Shown here: in pieces, positions 36,035-44,001 of the stretch
Numbering within the stretch: position 1 is the stretch's first letter
Layout of the letters: each line of letters begins with the position of its first letter
Source: Methylocapsa sp. S129
Lineage (GTDB): Bacteria; Pseudomonadota; Alphaproteobacteria; Rhizobiales; Beijerinckiaceae
Assembly (NCBI RefSeq): GCF_009765995.1
Contig: NZ_LMUI01000016.1
Location: 310,001 to 374,000 of the forward strand
Reading direction: 5' to 3'
Length of the DNA stretch: 64,000 nucleotides
Notes under the pieces: model-generated
What the model saw: the letters and a program-made list of their open reading frames with translations, nothing else
Told to the model about the DNA's origin: nothing
Database searches by the model: none
Translations under genes and position numbers: made by a program

Positions 36035-36114
36035 GTGGGATACAATCCCACAAAAAGCGTCAACTGGATTGACGTGGGTAATTTTCCCACATAATAGGTG
36101 GGAAGATATCCCAC
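36035..36114. promoter_or_regulatory. Array of three GTGGGA-N5-TCCCAC palindromes plus one CGTCAA-N5-TTGACG palindrome
   Basis: 17-bp palindromes occur at 36035-36051 (GTGGGATACAATCCCAC), 36074-36090 (GTGGGTAATTTTCCCAC) and 36098-36114 (GTGGGAAGATATCCCAC). Each has GTGGG/CCCAC arms. A different 17-bp palindrome, CGTCAA-N5-TTGACG, lies at 36058-36074. All four fall in the 115-base gap between divergent operons and the last ends 11 bases before the glycosyltransferase-permease start. Three copies of one symmetric site point to a dimeric repressor or activator. Confidence 0.85.
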
Positions 36115-36125
36115 GGAGTCAATCG

Positions 36126-38171
36126 ATGATCGCGTCTCTGCATCCTCCAGCCCACGCGCTGGAGCTTCTCGAGCCTGTCGCAGAATCGCACGGCGCACCC
36201 AGTCCCCACAGCGGTTCGGCCATGAGCGCGGCCTTTCATTCGCCGAGCCGGCGCAAGCCGTCGGTCCTGCACATCTTCAAGATTTATTATCCGGACCTCT
36301 TTGGGGGAACGCTGACCGTGATCCATCGCATCTGCGCGGATCTGCGCGAGAGTTTCAGTTTCTCCGCTCTGGTCTGCACCGCGTTGGGCGGCGCCAGAAC
36401 GATTGACGTCGACGGCGTCCCGGTCGAGCGCGTGCGCTCTCTGGGCGATTTCCTGTCGCTGCCGATGGCGCCCACCTATCCTTTCCGCCTCTGGCGGCGC
36501 ATGCCGCGTCACGATTTATGCGTGATGCACGCGCCGTTTCCGCTCGCCGATCTGGTGCTCGGTTTCGGCTTTGGGCGCCGCCAACCTTTTGTCGTTCACT
36601 GGCACGCCGACATCACGACGCGGAGCGCTTTGCGCCCGATCGTCCAGCCCTTCATCCGCCGTACCTTGCGTCGGGCGAGCGCGATCATCGTGGCGGACGA
36701 AGTGCTGGCGCGGGAGACGCCCATTCTTCGGGAATTCGCCGACAAATGCCGCGTCGTGCCTTTCGGCATCGACGTCGAGAAATATATTATTCCCGAAGCG
36801 GAGCGCGCCGCGATCGCGACCGCCAAGCGCCAGAATCCGGGCGTCGTTCTCGCCTGCGGCCGCCTCGTTCCCTATAAAGGCTTCGATGTTCTGATCCATG
36901 CGGCGGCGCTCGGCGACTTCACCGTGTGGATCGTGGGGGCAGGGCGCGAGCAAAGCTATCTTGAAGAATTGGCCGCCGAACTTGGCGTTCAAGATCGCAT
37001 CCGCCTGCTCGGCGCGGTGTCCGACGAGCACCTCGTCCGTCTCCTGCACCTGGCCGAAGTTTTCGTCCTCCCCTCGGTGACGGACGCGGAAACCTTCGGC
37101 CTTGCGCAGCTTGAAGCGATGGCGGCGGGTTGCGCGATCGTCAACACGGCGCTCAACACCGCCGTTCCGATGGTCGCCCGCCACGGCATTGAAGCTTACA
37201 CCGTCCCGCCGCGCGATCCCGTCGCTCTGGCGGATGCCGTGACGGCTCTCCTTGGCGATTCCGAAACGCGCCAGCGTTTCGGCGAGGCCGGCCAGCAGCG
37301 CGCCGCGGCGTGCTTTTCGTCGCAAATGTTCAAGTCCAAGATCGAGGATATCTATTTCGAATCCGCTTCGCCGGTGCCGAGCCGCGTTGAGGAGCCGGCG
37401 CGGGCGCAAGAGCGCGGGCTCTCCATCGCCGGCATGGCGCGGCTCGCCGCGGTTCTCGCCTGGTCCGATGTGCGCCATCGCTATGTCCGCTCGATTCTCG
37501 GGCCGTTCTGGATGTCGCTGCAACTCCTGGTGACCGTCGGGGTTCTCGGCGCCTTCACCAGTCAGATGACGCGGACCGAGCCGTTCGGCGTGCTGCCGAC
37601 GCTCGCCGTCAGCCTGACCGTCTGGAGCTTTCTGAACGGCGTCGTTCTCGACGCGATGAACGCGCTGCCGAATGCGGCGAATCTGATCAAGGATCGCGCC
37701 GTGCCGCCGCCGGTGTTTCTGATGCAGTGCTTTTTCCGGCAGGCCTTGTTCGCGCTGCATAACGCGATTGTTCCGCTTGGGCTTTGGCTCGCCTTCGGCA
37801 GTTTGAGGATCGACAACGTCGTCGCCGCGTTGCCCGGTTTTCTTCTGTTTTGCGGCTGTGCGCTCGGCCTTGCGCTGACGCTCGGAGCGTTGGCGACCCG
37901 CTTCCGGGACGTCAAGCCGATCGTCGAATCCTCGCTGATGCTGGCCTTCCTTGCCTCTCCGGTGATGTGGACCGCGGCGTCGAGCAATCCGAAAGCGCTG
38001 GTGCTGAAGCTCAACCCGGTGACGCATCTGTTCAGCGTCTGGCGCCAGCCTCTTCTTGACGGGACCCTCGCGCCTGAGAGCATGGCGCTCGTCGTCGGGT
38101 TGCTGGCGTTCCTGGTCGCCGCGAGCGGGTTCGCCTTGCGCCAGATGCGCCGCGCCGCGTTCTGGATCTGA
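36126..38171 (+). CDS. Fusion protein: GT4 glycosyltransferase plus ABC-2 polysaccharide export permease
   Basis: 681-residue protein. Residues ~45-415 form a GT-B glycosyltransferase of family GT4: VLHIFKIYYPDLFGGTLTVI at the start, GRLVPYKGFDVLIHAAAL in the nucleotide-sugar lobe and the E-x7-E motif in DAETFGLAQLEAM. From about residue 430 an ABC-2/Wzm-type permease begins (DVRHRYVRSILGPFWMSLQL) with five to six membrane helices to the C-terminus. The two are normally separate genes. The ATG at 36126 has GGAG eight bases upstream. The matching ATPase starts three bases after the stop. Likely it adds sugar and exports an O-antigen- or capsule-like polymer. Confidence 0.9.
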   Translation: MIASLHPPAHALELLEPVAESHGAPSPHSGSAMSAAFHSPSRRKPSVLHIFKIYYPDLFGGTLTVIHRICADLRESFSFSALVCTALGGARTIDVDGVPVERVRSLGDFLSLPMAPTYPFRLWRRMPRHDLCVMHAPFPLADLVLGFGFGRRQPFVVHWHADITTRSALRPIVQPFIRRTLRRASAIIVADEVLARETPILREFADKCRVVPFGIDVEKYIIPEAERAAIATAKRQNPGVVLACGRLVPYKGFDVLIHAAALGDFTVWIVGAGREQSYLEELAAELGVQDRIRLLGAVSDEHLVRLLHLAEVFVLPSVTDAETFGLAQLEAMAAGCAIVNTALNTAVPMVARHGIEAYTVPPRDPVALADAVTALLGDSETRQRFGEAGQQRAAACFSSQMFKSKIEDIYFESASPVPSRVEEPARAQERGLSIAGMARLAAVLAWSDVRHRYVRSILGPFWMSLQLLVTVGVLGAFTSQMTRTEPFGVLPTLAVSLTVWSFLNGVVLDAMNALPNAANLIKDRAVPPPVFLMQCFFRQALFALHNAIVPLGLWLAFGSLRIDNVVAALPGFLLFCGCALGLALTLGALATRFRDVKPIVESSLMLAFLASPVMWTAASSNPKALVLKLNPVTHLFSVWRQPLLDGTLAPESMALVVGLLAFLVAASGFALRQMRRAAFWI

Positions 38172-38174
38172 CCG

Positions 38175-38912
38175 ATGTCGCGCGTATTGCTGCAAGACAT
38201 TGTCATGGATTATCCCGTCCTGGGCGCCTATGATCGCTCGCTCAAGCGGCTTCTGTTCCGTCGCGCGCTCGGCGAGAGCCGCGTCAAGGTCGTGCGCGCG
38301 CTCGATGGCGTTTCACTCGCCGCGGCTTCCGGAGACCGGATCGGTCTGCAGGGACCCAACGGTAGCGGCAAATCGACGTTGCTGCGCCTGATCGCGGGCG
38401 TCTATCCGCCGACCAGCGGCGCGCGCGACATTCGCGGTGCGGTCATGCCGCTGCTCGGCCTCGGGGTCGGCGTCAATCCCGACTTCACCGCGGAGGACAA
38501 CATTCGCCTGCTGCTGCGGATCGGCGGCCATGCCTTCGATCAGGCGGTTGTCGACGAAATCTGGGACTTCACCGAACTTGACGAACGGGCGCGAAGCCTG
38601 CCGCTGCGCACATTCTCTTCCGGCATGCAGATGCGCGTTCTCTTCGGCGCCGCCACCGCCTTCCCGACGGACATCCTGCTGCTCGACGAATGGCTCAGCG
38701 TCGTCGACCAAAAATTCTCCGCCAAGGCGGAGAAGCGCCTGCGCGATCTCGTATCGCGGGCGGACGTCGTCTTTATCGCCTCGCACGATCGCGACCTGCT
38801 GAACCGCGTCTGCACGCGCATCGTCACGCTCGATCAGGGCCGCATCGCCGGCGTCGCAACCGCGGACGCACGGGGCCGCAACGAATTGAACCTGGAAAGA
38901 TTGCAAGCATGA
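38175..38912 (+). CDS. Polysaccharide ABC exporter ATP-binding protein (KpsT/Wzt-like)
   Basis: 245-residue ABC ATPase. Walker A GPNGSGKSTLLRL, signature FSSGMQMRVLFG, Walker B ILLLDEWLSVVD and the H-loop FIASHDRDL are all present. The N-terminus DIVMDYPVLGAYDRSLKRLL matches capsule and O-antigen exporters. It lacks the C-terminal carbohydrate-binding domain of some Wzt proteins, so it is KpsT-like. Partner of the ABC-2 permease part of the preceding gene; overlaps the next glycosyltransferase by four bases. Confidence 0.93.
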   Translation: MSRVLLQDIVMDYPVLGAYDRSLKRLLFRRALGESRVKVVRALDGVSLAAASGDRIGLQGPNGSGKSTLLRLIAGVYPPTSGARDIRGAVMPLLGLGVGVNPDFTAEDNIRLLLRIGGHAFDQAVVDEIWDFTELDERARSLPLRTFSSGMQMRVLFGAATAFPTDILLLDEWLSVVDQKFSAKAEKRLRDLVSRADVVFIASHDRDLLNRVCTRIVTLDQGRIAGVATADARGRNELNLERLQA

Positions 38913-40318
38913 AACGCATCCTCTTTGTCAGCGAATCTCTTGGCGAACCCAATCACCAACGCGGCATTTTCCATTTCACGCGCGAGCTTGCCCGCTCGCT
39001 GAACGCCGAGGGCCACGAACTGACGCTGCTTGTGGAGCGGACGGCGCGCTTTCGCAGCTTGCGCCGCGATCAGCGCCGCGCTCGCCTGTTCCCGGAGAAC
39101 GAACATTCCGTCGAACTGCTCGCGCTCTACCGATTTCTTGGCGACGTCGGCGTCAATATCGTCGACATGAGATCCAGCATGCGTAAGACTGTGGATTGGG
39201 TTCGCAGTCGCTTGCAAGCGATCCTTTCGGTAGATGTGCTGATATGCCTCGCACAAGCGTTCATCGGCCGCGCCATGCGCGGCGCGGTCATCGCCAATGC
39301 CGCCGCGGTTTTCGACTATCTGCCGGCCGAGCTCGAACATTTGAAGCTGTTCCACAAATTTCGCCTCGATTCCGGCATCTACAGCTATCAGGAGCTCTCC
39401 GCCCTCGCGCGGCTTCCGGCGCCGCGCCTCGACGTCAGCGGCTATGATCTTGTCATCGTCGACAGCCCGACGCGCATCGCTATGGCGAAGAATTCGCGCG
39501 CCCGAATCGTCGGCGTCGTTCACGACCTGCTGCCGATCACCGACATTCGGCTGTCGGATGTCGCCACTCACCTGTTCTTGTTCCGACTGACAACGACATT
39601 GCGAAATGCGACGGAGCTTCTGTTCGTGTCGGAATATACGCGCGACCGGTTCCGCCAGCTCCTGCCGAAATTCGCCGATCTGCCGGGCAAGGTCGTCTTT
39701 CCGCGCACCCGGTTCCCCGCGCAATTGCCGCGCCGCGAGCCGGTCTCCCGTCCGACATTCGTCGTGATCGTTTCCTATGAATATCGAAAGAACCTGCCGA
39801 CGCTGATCCGCGCTTTCGCCAAACTCCCTCAGGCTCAGCTTGTCATCATCGGCTCGCTTGGCCGCGCCTCCATCGTCCGGCGCCTGCCCGAGAACGTCAC
39901 CTATACCGGCTTTGTCGACGATCAGGAAAAGCAGGCGCTGATGGGCGACGCCACCGCTCTGATCATGCCAAGCCTTGCTGAAGGATTCGGGGTTCCTATC
40001 ATCGAGGCCTTCGCCGCGAATGTTCCGGTCCTGTGTTCCGACATTGCCGTATTTCGCGAAGTCGCCGGCGACCTGGCGATCTATTTCGATCCGCTTTCGT
40101 CGGCCTCGATGCGGGACGCCATTGTCGAGGCGATCGCGACGGAACGGGCTTTGCGCGACCGGATCGCCGGGCGGCGCGACGAACTGATCCACCGCTTTGG
40201 CACGCTCACCCATGCGCGCGACATTCTGGCGCCCTGTCCGCCGCGCGGCGAGAGCCCCGTCGAGCTGCATTTCGCCCCTTCCCAGGGGCGCCCAAACCCT
40301 GCCGTCGGCGCGTTGTAG
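38909..40318 (+). CDS. Glycosyltransferase family 4 protein
   Basis: 469-residue GT-B glycosyltransferase. It starts MKRILFVSESLGEPNHQRGI, has an acceptor half, then FVVIVSYEYRKNLPTLIRAF and the donor-site E-x7-E in AEGFGVPIIEAFA. The ATG overlaps the ATPase stop (ATGA), so translation is coupled. Third gene of the export operon; probably adds a sugar to the same exported polymer. The last ~25 residues (Pro-rich) look like a disordered tail. Confidence 0.88.
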   Translation: MKRILFVSESLGEPNHQRGIFHFTRELARSLNAEGHELTLLVERTARFRSLRRDQRRARLFPENEHSVELLALYRFLGDVGVNIVDMRSSMRKTVDWVRSRLQAILSVDVLICLAQAFIGRAMRGAVIANAAAVFDYLPAELEHLKLFHKFRLDSGIYSYQELSALARLPAPRLDVSGYDLVIVDSPTRIAMAKNSRARIVGVVHDLLPITDIRLSDVATHLFLFRLTTTLRNATELLFVSEYTRDRFRQLLPKFADLPGKVVFPRTRFPAQLPRREPVSRPTFVVIVSYEYRKNLPTLIRAFAKLPQAQLVIIGSLGRASIVRRLPENVTYTGFVDDQEKQALMGDATALIMPSLAEGFGVPIIEAFAANVPVLCSDIAVFREVAGDLAIYFDPLSSASMRDAIVEAIATERALRDRIAGRRDELIHRFGTLTHARDILAPCPPRGESPVELHFAPSQGRPNPAVGAL

Positions 40319-40615
40319 CGCCCGACACAGCCCACGCGCCGGCCCTGATCGCATGCGACATCGGCGGCGATGGGCCGGGATGTCGGAGCTTGTCAAGCCA
40401 GCTTTGATTTTCGCGCGTCAATTTCGAAACGAAAATGGCGCCGCGCCGTCATGCCGCACAGCGCGGAGCGCCGCGTCGCCGCCACGACCCATATTATGCA
40501 ATCTTAAAATGAACAATTAATAATTGCATTATATGGTGATTCGAGACAGGCTGACATTGTTGGAGATGAATCTGTCCGGTCCTTGTGATCGAGAACGTGG
40601 GCGAAGGGAGAGGCC
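40319..40615. other. Intergenic region between the export operon and merR, AT-rich in its middle
   Basis: No supported gene. The AT-rich stretch 40485-40540 is likely the merR promoter region. A 17-codon frame at 40566-40619 overlapping the merR start has no usable ribosome site. Confidence 0.5.
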
Positions 40616-41038
40616 ATGAGCGGGTTGTCGTCGTTAGGGTCCGTCGCGAGCCAACCGTATCGCTATAATGATCGCGAGGAATTCACCATCGGCGAGATGG
40701 CGCGTGAATTCGGCCTCAGCCTGCGGACTCTGCGCTTCTATGAAGACAGGCGCATGATTCACCCGCGCCGTGAGGGCGGCTCCCGATTTTATAGCGGCCA
40801 GGAGCGGCTTCGATTGCAAATGATCCTCAGGGGCAAACAGCTTGGCTTCACTCTGAGTGAAATAGGCGATCTGATTGGCTCACAGGGCGGCGCGCCCAAT
40901 TCGGAATTCGAGGAAAAGCTGCATTCCGATCGAATCCTCAACCAGATCAGCCATCTTGAACGCCAGCGCGCCGAGATCGAAGACGCGATCGCGCAATTGC
41001 GCGCGACGCAGATGCGGCGTGCGGAGCGGAGCGCATAG
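40616..41038 (+). CDS. MerR-family transcriptional regulator
   Basis: 140-residue regulator. MerR winged helix: EFTIGEMAREFGLSLRTLRF, YEDRRMIHPRREGGSRFY, then LRLQMILRGKQLGFTLSEIG and a dimerising coiled coil (ISHLERQRAEIEDAIAQLRA). No metal-binding cysteines in the C-terminal part, so the signal is not a simple thiophilic metal. ATG 40616 has GGGAG upstream. A convincing terminator follows. Neighbours do not reveal its target. Confidence 0.9.
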   Translation: MSGLSSLGSVASQPYRYNDREEFTIGEMAREFGLSLRTLRFYEDRRMIHPRREGGSRFYSGQERLRLQMILRGKQLGFTLSEIGDLIGSQGGAPNSEFEEKLHSDRILNQISHLERQRAEIEDAIAQLRATQMRRAERSA

Positions 41039-41056
41039 GGCGATGTCCGGAGGACA

Positions 41057-41079
41057 CGTCCGGTAAGCGGACGATTTTT
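41057..41079 (+). terminator. Intrinsic terminator of the merR gene
   Basis: Perfect 6-bp stem CGTCCG-GTAAG-CGGACG (41057-41073) followed by ATTTTTG, 18 bases after the merR stop. Confidence 0.75.
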
Positions 41080-41247
41080 GCGCGTCGGGGATATCGTCCG
41101 AGCGAAAGGCCGCCGGCGATCGACGCATGCGGCCGAGTCATCACAATCGCAACGCGGATAGCCGCCGATCGATGAACGCGAGCCCGCGGTGGCGCATGGC
41201 GTCGGCGGGAGGGCGGAGGGCCGCGCCTGGCCCTCCGGTGGAAGCGC

Positions 41248-41523
41248 TTAGTTGCAGCCGCAGCCGTGCGAACCGCCGCCGAGAAGACCGCTGAGAACGC
41301 TGACGTTCTTGACGACCGCCGTGATTGGCGCGACGGCGGACACGTTGGTCTTGTTGTTGCTCAGCACGCTCACGTTGTTAAGCGCGGTGATGTTGAGCGC
41401 CGAGACCGAGGTCGTGATCGGAGCCAGGATGTTGCCGATCAGCGAGGTTGACTTATGCGAAGCGCCGGCGAAGGCCGGAGAAGCGATGAGAGCGGCAAGA
41501 GACACGGCAATAAGATATTTCAT
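41248..41523 (-). CDS. Small secreted Asn/Ser/Val-rich protein
   Basis: 91-residue product with a classic signal peptide (MKYLIAVSLAALIASPAFAG). The mature part is rich in Asn, Ser, Val and Thr with repeated short patterns (VSALNITALNNVSVLSNN and VKNVSVLSGLLGGG) and ends in GGGSHGCGCN with two cysteines. Alternating hydrophobic/polar residues suggest a beta-rich or fibre-like surface peptide. ATG 41523 has GGA six bases upstream. A long AT-rich promoter region lies between it and the divergent outer-membrane gene. Not recognised as a known family. Confidence 0.7.
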   Translation of the reverse strand: MKYLIAVSLAALIASPAFAGASHKSTSLIGNILAPITTSVSALNITALNNVSVLSNNKTNVSAVAPITAVVKNVSVLSGLLGGGSHGCGCN

Positions 41524-41651
41524 GACTTCCTCCATTGATGTTCAGGCAAGTGATCATCGAATGCCCGATGAAATAACTATTGCTGAATTATTATAATAAG
41601 CAACAATGTGTATATATTTACACTAAAATTTAATATTAACCCTATACTTAC

Positions 41652-41685
41652 CTTACGTAAACCGCGATACATTACGCTACGTAAG
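41652..41685. promoter_or_regulatory. Inverted repeat CTTACGTA-N18-TACGTAAG in the divergent promoter region
   Basis: CTTACGTA (41652-41659) and TACGTAAG (41678-41685) form a perfect 8-bp inverted pair; each arm also contains the palindrome TACGTA. It is in an unusually AT-rich segment (41570-41740) between divergent genes for a small secreted protein and an outer-membrane protein. Two stacked operators for one regulator is a reasonable reading. Confidence 0.5.
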
Positions 41686-41805
41686 CAAAAACTGTACTTA
41701 TTTCTGATATATACGCTGTAACAATTGGATGTAGTTTGCAATAGACCACAAAATTTACCGACTGTTATCCTTAATTCCTCATCCTGCGCGTCGGAGACCT
41801 CGCGC

Positions 41806-43008
41806 ATGATCCGTCGGAAGCTCTTTGCGGTCCTTGTCGTTCCGTGGCTTGCGACGCCTGCGGCCCTGGCGCAAACCGCTACGCCGGCGCCCGATACATT
41901 GGCCACGGGATCGATCGGTCTGCGCGGCGGATTTGATTCCAACCCCACTGACAGCGAGGGCGGTCGCGGCAGCGCCTTCGAGACGCAGACTTTCTCATTC
42001 GACTATCTGCGCGGCGCCGAACAAGAGGGGATCGGCGTCAAGCTTGCGGGGTCGAACACGCTTTACGATCCGCGCGTCGCGGCCCCGAGCACGAGCGTCG
42101 TCGCCGCGCTGACCGCGGCGCTGCGGCCGGCGCCGAACCTCACGCTGCGCACCAGCCTGACGACGACAGTCGACGACAGTTGGTCGCGCCGTTCGCAAGC
42201 GGAGCAATGGCATAACCGCATCGAATACGAAACGTCGCAATTTCGCGTTTTCGCCAATCTTGACGCGACGGTGACAGCGCTCAACGAACGCAACATCTTC
42301 GCCAATGGCGGATTCTTGCCTTCCGACGAAAACTTTGTGACCGTCACGGCTCTGTCAGGCGCGGCCTACAAGACCGGCTTTGGAGAATTTGGCGCGTCGG
42401 TCGCCGCTTCACGCGTCGACTATCTCGAAGACAGCGATTATCTCGGACTCGACCGCAGTCATGACACGCTGCAGCCGAACGCGTTCTTCTCGGCAAACTT
42501 GCGCGGCGCGGAGCTGGAAGGGTCGGTGTCGCCGTTCGCGGCCAATTTCGATACGAGTGATTTCGATCCCGTCCGGCAATTGCTTTACACGGCCAAGGCT
42601 AAAATTCCGCTCGGCGCGTGGACGTTGGGTCTTGGGTCGACGCGGACGGTGCAGGACACGACGCTGCCCTTTTCCGCCATCGACTTGACGCAGGCGCACG
42701 AGGCCTCGGTCAGCTACAAGTTCGACGCCCACAACGCCGTGAACTTCACGGCGCGCTTCAAGCGCGACGACTATCTCGGCCTCGGCGCGTGGAGCACGAC
42801 CTTGCTCGGCGGCGTCGATTTCGCCCATGATTTCGGCGGCGGGCTGCTGGGCACCGCCACCGCGTCCGTCCGCCAGGTGAAACAACCCGGAGAGACGTTG
42901 CCCTGGTCGTTGAATCTGCAAATAGGTCTGCAGAAACAATTCGATTTCGGGGGAGGGCAGAAAGCGGCCGCCGATAACGCCGCCGGCGCCAAGCCTCCCG
43001 CGTCTTAA
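41806..43008 (+). CDS. Outer-membrane beta-barrel protein
   Basis: 400-residue protein. The signal peptide (LFAVLVVPWLATPAALAQ) is followed by alternating amphipathic strands typical of a barrel (RGGFDSNP, VGVKLAGSN-like, NLTLRTSLTTTVDD, HEASVSYKFDAHNAVNFTAR, LNLQIGLQKQF). It resembles outer-membrane beta-barrel proteins of unknown role in rhizobia. ATG 41806 has GGAG upstream; the frame upstream is not conserved. Divergent from the small secreted protein. Confidence 0.75.
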   Translation: MIRRKLFAVLVVPWLATPAALAQTATPAPDTLATGSIGLRGGFDSNPTDSEGGRGSAFETQTFSFDYLRGAEQEGIGVKLAGSNTLYDPRVAAPSTSVVAALTAALRPAPNLTLRTSLTTTVDDSWSRRSQAEQWHNRIEYETSQFRVFANLDATVTALNERNIFANGGFLPSDENFVTVTALSGAAYKTGFGEFGASVAASRVDYLEDSDYLGLDRSHDTLQPNAFFSANLRGAELEGSVSPFAANFDTSDFDPVRQLLYTAKAKIPLGAWTLGLGSTRTVQDTTLPFSAIDLTQAHEASVSYKFDAHNAVNFTARFKRDDYLGLGAWSTTLLGGVDFAHDFGGGLLGTATASVRQVKQPGETLPWSLNLQIGLQKQFDFGGGQKAAADNAAGAKPPAS

Positions 43009-43030
43009 TGAGCGGAACGGCGGAATCCTG

Positions 43031-43471
43031 TCAGGCCGCTGCTATCGCTTCGATTTCAATCAGGAAGTCCGGACCGTAGAGCCGCGACACTTCAACCAAA
43101 GTGACCGCGGGCGCGGCGGCCGGCGCAGTCGTCGCGAAAAAACGATTCCGCGCTTCTCGATAGGCGGAGAGATTATCCATGTCCCGGAGGAAGACTGTCA
43201 GCTTGACGAGATTGGCCGCCGTGCAACCGACCGATTGGAGGGCGAGCCCCAAGTTTTGGAATACCTGCGTCGCTTGCGCGGCAAAATCATCCTTGCCGAC
43301 CAGTTCGCCCTCGCGGTCAAGCGCCGTCTGCCCCGCGATGAAGATGATCCGACCGGCGCGCATTTCGACGACCTGCGAATAGCCGGGCGGGGCGCCGAGT
43401 TCGGGCGGGTTTATGCGCCGGATTGACGCCGATGCATCCTCGCTCATTTTGAGTTTTTCGCTTGCCGCCAT
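43031..43471 (-). CDS. RidA-family protein (enamine/imine deaminase fold)
   Basis: 146-residue YjgF/YER057c/UK114-type protein. Landmarks: FIAGQTALDREGELVGKDDF, AAQATQVFQNLGLALQSVG, LVKLTVFLRDM and LVEVSRLYGPDFLIEIEAIA. The arginine found in canonical RidA before PxxA near the end is replaced by SRLYGPDFLIEIE, so it belongs to the subgroup lacking deaminase activity or using other substrates. Start ambiguous between 43471 (better GGAGG) and 43447. Confidence 0.85.
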   Translation of the reverse strand: MAASEKLKMSEDASASIRRINPPELGAPPGYSQVVEMRAGRIIFIAGQTALDREGELVGKDDFAAQATQVFQNLGLALQSVGCTAANLVKLTVFLRDMDNLSAYREARNRFFATTAPAAAPAVTLVEVSRLYGPDFLIEIEAIAAA

Positions 43472-43610
43472 GCCCGCTCGCGCCTCCAAAAAGCCGCGCT
43501 GTTCAATAAACCTTGATTTGGACGCCGCCCGTCATAGGTGGAATGCTTTCGTAAGCGCCCGGGCCATTGCACCAGACGCGTCAGTAGCGCCGCTCCAATG
43601 AGGGAATAGC

Positions 43611-43988
43611 ATGGGAAGCCTTCACCGAAAATCGTTCGCTGTTGTCGCGCCGTTTGTCGGCGCGGCGTTGATAGCGGGGGCGGTCTGCGCCCAGACGGCG
43701 GCGCCGCCAGCCGCTGCGAAACCGCACAAGAATGCGACGCCATCGGCCCTGGTCGTGGTCACCAATTCGCGCGCCGTCGCGCTCACCGAGCTGGACGCCA
43801 CGCCGACGGGGACGTTCATACCGAGGAAAATCGCCGCCAATATCGCCCCCGGCAAAAAAGCTTCGGTGAGCGTCGCGACCGACAAAGACTGCGTGTTCGA
43901 CCTGCATGGCGTCTACGCCGACGGATCGAACACCGATTCGGAGAGCGTCGATTTGTGCAAGGACAAGAGCGTCAATCTCGTGAACTGA
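43611..43988 (+). CDS. Periplasmic protein of unknown function
   Basis: 125 residues with a signal peptide (FVGAALIAGAVCAQT) and a small beta-rich domain: SALVVVTNSRAVALTELDAT, then GKKASVSVATDKDCVFDLHG and SESVDLCKDKSVNLVN with a probable disulfide. ATG 43611 follows GGGA. Not recognised. Convergent with the operon at 44002-47931. Confidence 0.7.
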   Translation: MGSLHRKSFAVVAPFVGAALIAGAVCAQTAAPPAAAKPHKNATPSALVVVTNSRAVALTELDATPTGTFIPRKIAANIAPGKKASVSVATDKDCVFDLHGVYADGSNTDSESVDLCKDKSVNLVN

Positions 43989-44001
43989 CAGGCCCCGCCG
44001 C

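Noticed and set aside
36516-38195. 559-codon frame opposite the glycosyltransferase-permease fusion
   Set aside because: Antisense shadow without motif.
38834-40396. 520-codon frame opposite the second glycosyltransferase
   Set aside because: Antisense shadow without motif.
40566-40619. 17-codon upstream frame overlapping merR start
   Set aside because: GGAG touches its ATG, leaving no spacing for ribosome binding.
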